Source: an uncultured Eubacteriales bacterium (GTDB taxonomy: Bacteria; Bacillota; Clostridia; Oscillospirales; Oscillospiraceae). From it: a stretch of 42,609 nucleotides of DNA. The stretch spans positions 1 to 42,609 of the forward strand of contig URHT01000013.1 of NCBI GenBank assembly GCA_900547745.1, in the 5' to 3' direction. Made by a program: the position numbers and the translations under genes. Positions 38,078 to 42,609 of this stretch are shown here, piece by piece. Within the stretch, counting starts at the first letter, position 1. Every line of letters begins with the position of its first letter. The notes beneath the pieces are model-generated. The model made no database searches. It was not told the origin of the DNA and worked only from the letters and a program-made list of their open reading frames with translations.

Positions 38078-38500
38078 TCACGCAATTCTCTCAACGGTCA
38101 GATTGCTGTTGGCAAAGTTGACCGCCTGCGTACTGGTGTTCTTCATGGCGACCGTCAGGCAGCAGCCCTTTGGTACGCACACCTGCGCGGAAACGTAGAT
38201 ATTGAAATAGTTTTCCACGGCAGCAGGCGTCACCGTCGCTGTGGCGCTGGTCAGCGCCTCGCCGTTGACGGCCAGCGCAGCGGTGATGGCTCCCACGGCG
38301 CCGCCGGTGGGAATGGCGATGTTGCCGCCGTAAGTGACTTTGTACAGCGCTCTGCACTGGTTCGTCAGCCCGCGCAGCGTCACCACCCCGGCACCCTCAC
38401 GGTGTACGATGCACGGCTTGCTGTTGACCGCAGTTTCCGTCAGGGGAACGTTCTGCCCAGCAGCAACGGTCTGAATTGCCGCAGAAGTAAATTCTGCCAT
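38078..38500 (-). CDS. Prophage beta-rich protein, possible structural/decoration
   Basis: 140 residues from the ATG at 38500 (AAGGAA eight bases before). All-beta-looking, with alternating hydrophobic strands and Ala/Thr/Val repeats (AITAALAVNGEALTSATATV), like the small jelly-roll domains of phage surface or spore-coat proteins. Not assigned to a family. 13 bases ahead of the YSRDG gene. Confidence 0.75.
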   Translation of the reverse strand: MAEFTSAAIQTVAAGQNVPLTETAVNSKPCIVHREGAGVVTLRGLTNQCRALYKVTYGGNIAIPTGGAVGAITAALAVNGEALTSATATVTPAAVENYFNIYVSAQVCVPKGCCLTVAMKNTSTQAVNFANSNLTVERIA

Positions 38501-38529
38501 TAAAATCATTCCTTTCTCAGTTAAAATAA

Positions 38530-38553
38530 GCGGCGGAGCTATTGCCCCGCCGC
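38530..38553 (-). terminator. Intra-operon hairpin
   Basis: GCGGCGG/CCGCCGC stem, 10-base loop; minus-strand tail TTATTTTAA. It sits between the Gly/Cys-rich gene and the beta-rich gene, and may lower expression of the last three genes. Confidence 0.6.
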
Positions 38554-38634
38554 GTTGGTGTCAGTATCAGCACGGGGCTGACCATCTCAGTAAGATCACC
38601 GATATGGTGACCGAGAAGCTATGCTATGCAGTTG

Positions 38635-39420
38635 TCAGCAGCCGCAGCCCTGATTGCAGCCGCAGCCGCACCCAGTATACTGATACGGGGCCGGAACGGA
38701 AAACGAAGGAACGGGACGCGGATTGTAATACGCGAACTGTGCGCTAACATAGTTGCGCATATCAAGCGTCTGAGCAGACTGAGAGGCCGCGAGGTCAGCA
38801 GCAAAAAGACGCTGGTTCTGTTCAGCAATCTTCGCGTCCTTCGCAGCGATCTCCTGCGCAGTGAGACGCTGATCGATGCTACGGAAGCCGCAGTTCATTG
38901 CATCAATGATGTCCCGCGTCGTGTTCTGCACGGTGTTGCGAGTATCGCAAGCCTGCGTCGCCATGTCGTACCGCACCTGGGCGATAGCCGCCCGGTTCTC
39001 GCAGCAGCACTCCTGGTTCTGCATCTGCATGGCGGTGAGCTGCTGCATCAAAGCGGCCTGCTGATTGCAGCGCGCCAGTTCCGCAGCGGAGAAGCCGCTG
39101 GTCACAGCCTGCGTCACGCCGGCAAACCCATTCAGCATACCGGTATTCATGGCGTAGAAGCCGTCACAGATGCCGTTATTCACCGCGTCCAGCTTGCGCT
39201 CGATATTGGCAAAGTCAGAGGTCAGAACATAACCGTCCATCACGCCGTTGCCGCCGCCACCGAAGCCGAAGCCGTTACCCCAGCCGCCAAACGCGGCGAA
39301 AATGAGGAACAGCACGATCCACCACGCGCCATCTCCGCCCCAGCCGAAGCCGTTACCGTTGCCGGTGTTGGCAGGAGCCACAGGCATAGTCATCATGGGG
39401 GTGCCATCGGAAAGAGACAT
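38635..39420 (-). CDS. Prophage Gly-rich, Cys-tailed membrane-associated protein
   Basis: 261 residues from the ATG at 39420 behind AAAAGGAG. An unusual make-up: N-terminal Gly/Asn/Trp-rich part with a short hydrophobic stretch (WWIVLFLIFAAFGGWG, about 32-47), a helical middle with Gln-rich and Cys-rich runs (MQNQECCCENRA), and the tail YTGCGCGCNQGCGC. The Cys clusters suggest disulfide or metal cross-links. No family is recognised. Likely made late, given its neighbours. Confidence 0.75.
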   Translation of the reverse strand: MSLSDGTPMMTMPVAPANTGNGNGFGWGGDGAWWIVLFLIFAAFGGWGNGFGFGGGGNGVMDGYVLTSDFANIERKLDAVNNGICDGFYAMNTGMLNGFAGVTQAVTSGFSAAELARCNQQAALMQQLTAMQMQNQECCCENRAAIAQVRYDMATQACDTRNTVQNTTRDIIDAMNCGFRSIDQRLTAQEIAAKDAKIAEQNQRLFAADLAASQSAQTLDMRNYVSAQFAYYNPRPVPSFSVPAPYQYTGCGCGCNQGCGC

Positions 39421-39473
39421 AGTATCACTCCTTTTGAAAATTTTTTATATCAAACCGTGGCCACGATTTTGAT

Positions 39474-39689
39474 TTACTTGAAAAGCCCCTGAAATTGGTT
39501 TGCCATTGACTGTATCTTGTTCAACTGGTCTTGTGAAATCCTGCCGCTTTGCAGCATCTTCTCCACTTCCGCTTTTGGGTCGCCTTTAAAACTTGCCTTG
39601 AACTGCTTGAACTGCTGTAAAAGCTGGGGAAAGTTGTTCATCGGCATCTGTCCGCCACCTAACGCATTGAAAAACGGATTGTTACTCAT
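39474..39689 (-). CDS. Small prophage protein
   Basis: 71 residues from the ATG at 39689, nine bases after GGAGG. Starts MSNNPFFNALGGGQMPMNNF, then a helical Lys/Gln-rich half ending NQFQGLFK. Starts eight bases inside the upstream gene (ATGAGTAA overlap). Unknown function. Confidence 0.75.
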   Translation of the reverse strand: MSNNPFFNALGGGQMPMNNFPQLLQQFKQFKASFKGDPKAEVEKMLQSGRISQDQLNKIQSMANQFQGLFK

Positions 39690-40122
39690 CGTCATCTTCC
39701 TCCTCCACTTTGCGCTTCTTCTTGCCCTTCATTTCGCCCACAAGCGCCGCCAGCGCGTCAAACTCCTTACGGGTCACATATTCCGGGGCGGGAGCTTTCT
39801 GCGCGTCAGGAGCGCTTGCAAGGCGTTCTACAAGGTCATACGTCTTGAGGGTCGGCTTGCCGCTTGCGTCGGCCTGTTTTAGGTACACAACGGGAGCCGT
39901 GCTGTCCCACAGCGCAATGGCGGAGTTGGGAGCAATCAGCCAATTCTCCGCCTCCGGCCTACCAGCCACCCACTGTACGCCGCCCTGCGGCACCGGGTTC
40001 TGCATGGGTGGCATTTGCGGCATCTGCGGCGGCATGGTCTGCATCTGCTGCTGCCGAAGCTGGGCAAGGTTGTCCTGCATTGGCTGCGGGTAATAAGGGT
40101 TGAAATACGGGTTAAATGCCAT
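39682..40122 (-). CDS. Prophage Met/Pro/Gln-rich protein
   Basis: 146 residues. N-terminus MAFNPYFNPYYPQPMQ, then a Gln/Met/Pro tract (25-50), a short folded part around NWLIAPNSAIALWDSTAPVVYLKQA, and a highly charged tail KGKKKRKVEEEDDDE. Resembles small phage proteins with no known role. Two bases after the protease-like gene. Confidence 0.75.
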   Translation of the reverse strand: MAFNPYFNPYYPQPMQDNLAQLRQQQMQTMPPQMPQMPPMQNPVPQGGVQWVAGRPEAENWLIAPNSAIALWDSTAPVVYLKQADASGKPTLKTYDLVERLASAPDAQKAPAPEYVTRKEFDALAALVGEMKGKKKRKVEEEDDDE

Positions 40123-40124
40123 AG

Positions 40125-40508
40125 TTACGCCTCACTTTCTTTTTGCCAGTAATACAAAACAATTTCGTTTTCGCTGTTCCAGCTGTCGTAGATCACGCCG
40201 TCCTGCACACACACGACGTGCCCGGATAGCGCAAGGACAAATGTCCCTTCCGGGTGCTCGTCGGCGAACTTACCAACCGTGTAGCAATCTGGGCACGTGT
40301 CCGGCACAATGTACCTCCGGTAGCCTATACGCCGAAGATACGCGCCCCACACAGCGTTAGCCGACGGCATATCCCCTTCCAAATACCCCTGCACCGCCAT
40401 AGCAAGATACGTTTCGCCCCACTCTTTCCCGGTGGCTTTTGAAATAGCCCGAACGGTGCAGTCTCCCACGTTTTTCCCGTGGGGGTTTTCGTTGAAGTAG
40501 CTATACAT
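40125..40508 (-). CDS. Prophage papain-like cysteine protease candidate
   Basis: 127 residues. GDCTVRAISKATGKEW (15-30) puts Cys17 at the start of a helix; GHVVCVQDGVIYDSWNS (96-112) has His97 and Asp108. Cys, then His, then Asp/Asn in this order and spacing is the papain/NlpC-like triad. Phages carry such proteins, but what they cut is unknown. Overlaps the 43-residue gene by eight bases. Confidence 0.75.
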   Translation of the reverse strand: MYSYFNENPHGKNVGDCTVRAISKATGKEWGETYLAMAVQGYLEGDMPSANAVWGAYLRRIGYRRYIVPDTCPDCYTVGKFADEHPEGTFVLALSGHVVCVQDGVIYDSWNSENEIVLYYWQKESEA

Positions 40509-40632
40509 GCGCCGACACCATTTCTATCACCTGCACATAGGCTTTTAGCCCAGGAAGATCATCTTGATACGCCCAAATGATGTCCTCTGCCATCTGCTGG
40601 GTAAATCCCAGCGACACCAGCTTTTCGGCCAT
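40501..40632 (-). CDS. Tiny prophage protein, first of its operon
   Basis: 43 residues from the ATG at 40632, seven bases after GGAGG: MAEKLVSLGFTQQMAEDIIW and on. A three-helix, UBA-like pattern (LxxLGF..MAEDI) is a loose resemblance only. A terminator-like hairpin lies upstream (40665-40693). Confidence 0.65.
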   Translation of the reverse strand: MAEKLVSLGFTQQMAEDIIWAYQDDLPGLKAYVQVIEMVSAHV

Positions 40633-40664
40633 GCAAGCACCTCCGTTTCTTGCAATAAGCGTAA

Positions 40665-40693
40665 CAAAAAACTGCCCCCGCAAAGGGGCAGTT
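40665..40693 (-). terminator. Hairpin terminator upstream of the left prophage operon
   Basis: AACTGCCCC/GGGGCAGTT stem, 6-base loop, T run on the minus strand (40670-40666). It would stop minus transcripts before the 43-residue gene, unless read through or attenuated. Confidence 0.7.
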
Positions 40694-40732
40694 AAAGGTC
40701 ACAAAGAGGTCGTTAATTGGCGAAATATTTAC

Positions 40733-40762
40733 TTGTACAAATCCGCAATTACAATGTATAAT
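40733..40762 (+). promoter_or_regulatory. Plus-strand promoter inside the prophage
   Basis: TTGTAC, 18-base spacer, TATAAT. No protein gene follows on this strand; it points at the candidate RNA. Confidence 0.6.
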
Positions 40763-40768
40763 AAATTA

Positions 40769-40880
40769 GCCCTTCCGGAATGCCCCCCGGATGGCATCTT
40801 CCCCATTCATTTGCCCGGTTCTCCCCCTGCCGGGCGTAAACAGAGAAACCGCACCGTTTAGGTGCGGTTTCTCTCTTCGT
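40769..40880 (+). ncRNA. Candidate structured small RNA of the prophage
   Basis: About 110 bases between a plus-strand promoter and a strong hairpin. Stems visible: TCCGG/CCGGA (40781-40798 region), GCCCGG/CCGGGC (40813-40835 region) and the final AGAGAAACCGCACC/GGTGCGGTTTCTCT (40842-40874). Start of transcription is inferred from the -10. It would overlap the 3' end of the sigma-like gene in antisense. No known RNA family is recognised. Confidence 0.4.
40842..40874. terminator. Hairpin at the end of the sigma-like gene
   Basis: 14-bp perfect stem, GTTTA loop. The stop codon of the sigma-like gene is inside the loop. It may end both the minus gene and the plus candidate RNA. Confidence 0.75.
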
Positions 40881-41100
40881 CTGCAAACTTTTGGTACGCT
40901 CTCCGGCGGCATCGCTTTACTGTTTCTGGTGAAACATTCAGCATAAGCGCTGTCTCACAATAGCTTTTCCGTTTCACATCGCACTCAATTACGCACACCG
41001 CTTCATCTGGTGGAAGCTGTACGCTCATGATGTATGCAATCGCTCTTTTGGGGGACATCGTTTGCAATTTGCGCCGTATCTGCTTGTGGTAATTGTCCAT
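40858..41100 (-). CDS. Phage sigma region 4-like HTH regulator
   Basis: 80 residues. The C-terminal half SYCETALMLNVSPETVKRCRRRAYQKF (46-72) is an HTH like sigma-70 region 4 and phage regulators of the ArpU / late-gene type. It probably acts on prophage transcription. The ATG at 41100 has no Shine-Dalgarno sequence; instead a small dyad (CACGG/CCGTG, 41103-41119) lies directly in front. Stop inside a terminator loop. Confidence 0.75.
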   Translation of the reverse strand: MDNYHKQIRRKLQTMSPKRAIAYIMSVQLPPDEAVCVIECDVKRKSYCETALMLNVSPETVKRCRRRAYQKFADEERNRT

Positions 41101-41140
41101 AACACGGTAATAAGCCGTGAGCTTGCGGGACTTTACGCCG

Positions 41141-41172
41141 GGGAAAGAGACGGCTTGTCGTAGCTCTTTCCC
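41141..41172 (-). terminator. Hairpin between endolysin and sigma-like gene
   Basis: GGGAAAGAG/CTCTTTCCC stem, 14-base loop that can form an inner ACG/CGT pair. No T tract, so it may be an RNA-processing or stability hairpin rather than a terminator. Confidence 0.5.
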
Positions 41173-41208
41173 GCCCAGCAGATTGATTTTACATTTTTAT
41201 GTGTTGCC

Positions 41209-42009
41209 TTACCGCCCCAGCAGCTTGCCCCAAGTTCCCTTTCCAGCGATACCGTCAGCGCCGAGGCCGTACTTGGTCTGGAACTTCTTCAGCGCCGTCT
41301 CCGTGCCGCCGCCAAAGTCGCCGTCCGCACCGGCAGCTCCGCAGGAAAAGCCGTAGGCGATCAGCGCCGCCTGCAACGTCTTGACATCCGCGCCCTTCAT
41401 GCCGTGTTTGAGCATCCGTACCTGCATGGGCAGCGTCGTGTCCTTCTCCGCAGGCACCGGCACCGGCGCGTTTGCGCTCTCCACAAAGGGTACGCCCAGC
41501 GCCGCGCAGAGGCCCTTGGCGATGGTCTCGCCGATCAGGGTGGTGTTGTCGATGATCCACTGCGCGATGCGGGGGACATCGTGGAAGTCCGTCTCGATAT
41601 ACACCGTCGTGGCGGCAGGGTGCTTCACCTCGTACAGTGCGGGATACGCCCGGATGACATCCGGCGCACCCGGCGTAATCGGGCCAAGTACGTCCATTAC
41701 CGCCTGACACGCCTTGTACCCTGCGCTGTTCCGGTCGCCGCTGTAACAGAACAGATGCGTACCGCTGGCCTTTCCGTTGCAGGCGTTGGAGTGGATGGGC
41801 ACATGCAGGTCGGCCTTGAACCGGTTGGACGCCGCCACACGGTTCTGCATGGTGTCGTACTGCCCCAGCATCACCTCCACGCCGGAGCGCTCAAGAGCGG
41901 CCTTACACGCCCATGCAATGCGCCCGCACTGCACGTCCTCGGTGGTATTGCCCACCGCGTAGGTGTTGCGCCGCTGGTCGCTGGGGGAAAGATATACCTT
42001 CTTAGTCAT
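41209..42009 (-). CDS. Phage endolysin: N-acetylmuramoyl-L-alanine amidase
   Basis: 266 residues from the ATG at 42009. Amidase_3-type domain (1-175, with DLHVPIHSNACNGKASGTHLF for the His and YIETDFHD for the catalytic Glu), a Pro/Ala linker, and a peptidoglycan-binding domain (about 200-266, GADVKTLQAALIAYG...DGDFGGGTETALKKFQ). The first zinc His is replaced by the same LSPS-x-Q as the host amidase at 29266. It cuts the cell wall at lysis, following the holin, whose 3' end it overlaps by eight bases. Confidence 0.92.
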   Translation of the reverse strand: MTKKVYLSPSDQRRNTYAVGNTTEDVQCGRIAWACKAALERSGVEVMLGQYDTMQNRVAASNRFKADLHVPIHSNACNGKASGTHLFCYSGDRNSAGYKACQAVMDVLGPITPGAPDVIRAYPALYEVKHPAATTVYIETDFHDVPRIAQWIIDNTTLIGETIAKGLCAALGVPFVESANAPVPVPAEKDTTLPMQVRMLKHGMKGADVKTLQAALIAYGFSCGAAGADGDFGGGTETALKKFQTKYGLGADGIAGKGTWGKLLGR

Positions 42010-42217
42010 TGGCATTGACCCCTTTCCTGTACTGCGCCGTGCTGATGCCCAACAGCGCACCCAGCAGTGCCGTTACGGCAGAGATGGTCATAGCTACCTG
42101 CTCCGCGTAGGGCCAGCCCCACACCGGGGCCAGCGCCACATAGAAGGCGCTGAGCGCGGGCAGCACGATCATCACGATCCACTTCATCACATCGTAGACT
42201 TTATTATTCAGCTTCAT
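42002..42217 (-). CDS. Phage holin, Dp-1-like
   Basis: 71 residues, two membrane helices (about 11-33 and 41-60) with a charged tail RKGVNAND. N-terminus MKLNNKVYDVMKWIVMIVLP and the GALLGISTAQY end match small Dp-1-type holins of Firmicute phages. It makes membrane holes that let the endolysin reach the wall. ATG behind AAAGGAAAG. Confidence 0.88.
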   Translation of the reverse strand: MKLNNKVYDVMKWIVMIVLPALSAFYVALAPVWGWPYAEQVAMTISAVTALLGALLGISTAQYRKGVNAND

Positions 42218-42246
42218 ATTACTTTCCTTTCCGGCCTTCCGGCCTG

Positions 42247-42549
42247 TTACATCTTATGCATCGGCAGCCTCCGCACTTCCTCCATGACGCGCTTCGCACT
42301 GCCGTTGCCGCCCATTTTTTCGTAGGGCGCGTACAGATAGTCGTTGAGATTCTCGTACTCGTCCTGCGTAATGTATCCGCGGTCGACGTACACCATACCA
42401 AGATGTACAATGCGGTCGTGGGCGAGGCCCACCAGCATCTTGCGCTGGGCGTCACCCTTGTCAACGCGCTTAGCCACCACGGCCCACAGGCCGCTGCTGG
42501 TCAGCACCGCCACTACGAGAGGCACTGCCACCTGTGTCCAAACATCCAT
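42247..42549 (-). CDS. Small phage membrane protein near holin
   Basis: 100 residues from the ATG at 42549, eight bases after GAGGGGG. One N-terminal membrane helix (about 6-24, VAVPLVVAVLTSSGLWAVV), then a soluble helical part with YITQDEYENLNDYLYAPYEKMGGNGSAKRV. Common next to holins in Clostridial phages. A lysis-accessory role is possible, not shown. Confidence 0.8.
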   Translation of the reverse strand: MDVWTQVAVPLVVAVLTSSGLWAVVAKRVDKGDAQRKMLVGLAHDRIVHLGMVYVDRGYITQDEYENLNDYLYAPYEKMGGNGSAKRVMEEVRRLPMHKM

Positions 42550-42562
42550 CCTTGTCACCCCC

Positions 42563-42609
42563 TCACAGCTCCGCCGACAGCAGGGACACCGCGCCCGCGT
42601 TGAGGGCGG
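42563..42609 (-). CDS. Prophage gene, last codons only
   Basis: The frame from the window edge ends ALNAGAVSLLSAEL and TGA (42565-42563). Only 14-15 residues are in the window. The next start lies 13 bases on, so this is the upstream gene of the lysis block, possibly a tail or fibre protein; no function can be read from this fragment. Confidence 0.55.
   Translation of the reverse strand, partial: ALNAGAVSLLSAEL

Larger units (their letters stand above)
37255..42609. mobile_element. Prophage (right-hand part beyond window) inserted in spoVAF-like gene
   Basis: From about 37260 every gene is on the minus strand and phage-like: amidase endolysin, holin, small membrane protein, sigma-like regulator, and a run of short structural or accessory genes. 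Host homology ends at CCCG(TT) near 37255-37262. Inside the end lie two copies of TACACAA (in 37262-37283), possible recombinase-arm sites. No integrase, capsid or tail gene is inside the window apart from the last codons of one gene at the edge, so the element continues to the right. Confidence 0.85.

Overview
The window looks like a chromosome segment from a GC-rich, endospore-forming Clostridium-class Firmicute, most likely of the Oscillospiraceae (Oscillibacter / Flavonifractor / Dysosmobacter-like). The grounds are strong GGAGG ribosome binding sites, frequent GTG and TTG starts, an RNase Y - YmdB neighbourhood, a FtsK/SpoIIIE translocase, a V-type ATPase in the Enterococcus ntp gene order, and a spore germination gene behind a forespore-type (sigma-G) promoter. 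Family names come from recognising the translated proteins; no database search was run.

Layout. (1) 1-~2950: the right-hand end of an integrative element, visibly poorer in GC than the rest. It carries minus-strand genes for a DUF6329-like protein, the antirestriction protein ArdA, a small Cys-rich protein and an unknown protein, with attenuator-like hairpins in front of two of them. (2) 3016-3303: tRNA-Leu(TAA) and initiator tRNA-fMet with their own promoter and terminator. (3) 3408-5538: an ECF sigma factor overlapping a six-helix membrane protein, probably its regulator. (4) 5544-14143: a nine-gene V-ATPase operon (F-I-K-E-C-G-A-B-D) whose c-ring subunit keeps the Na+ ligands known from E. 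hirae. (5) 14382-17761: uppP and ftsK. (6) 17817-21347: a YitT-family membrane protein, then a 577-residue HTH regulator divergent from a surface protein, with two dyads lying on the two -35 boxes. (7) 21426-30006: VOC protein, family-4 uracil-DNA glycosylase, a CmpB-like membrane protein, an alpha/beta hydrolase, glycerol kinase, a zinc-ribbon protein, a lipoprotein and LysR regulator (divergent), an RlmI-like rRNA methyltransferase and an amidase with SH3 domain. (8) 30071-36531: RNase Y, then lipoprotein amidase - ymdB - ybaK-like - sbcD-like - ansA. (9) 36531-37262: the 5' part of a spoVAF/gerA-family gene with a near-perfect sigma-G promoter. (10) ~37260-42609: a prophage that interrupts that gene; its minus-strand genes include endolysin, Dp-1-type holin, a sigma-like regulator, a papain-like protease and several repeat- or Cys-rich proteins, plus a candidate plus-strand small RNA.

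The most interesting points are the prophage sitting inside a forespore-controlled germination gene (compare the skin and SPbeta elements of Bacillus), the self-contained regulator / two-dyad / surface-protein module at 18.7-21.3 kb, and the candidate structured RNA in the prophage. The housekeeping blocks (V-ATPase, uppP-ftsK, glpK, rny-ymdB) are otherwise ordinary.
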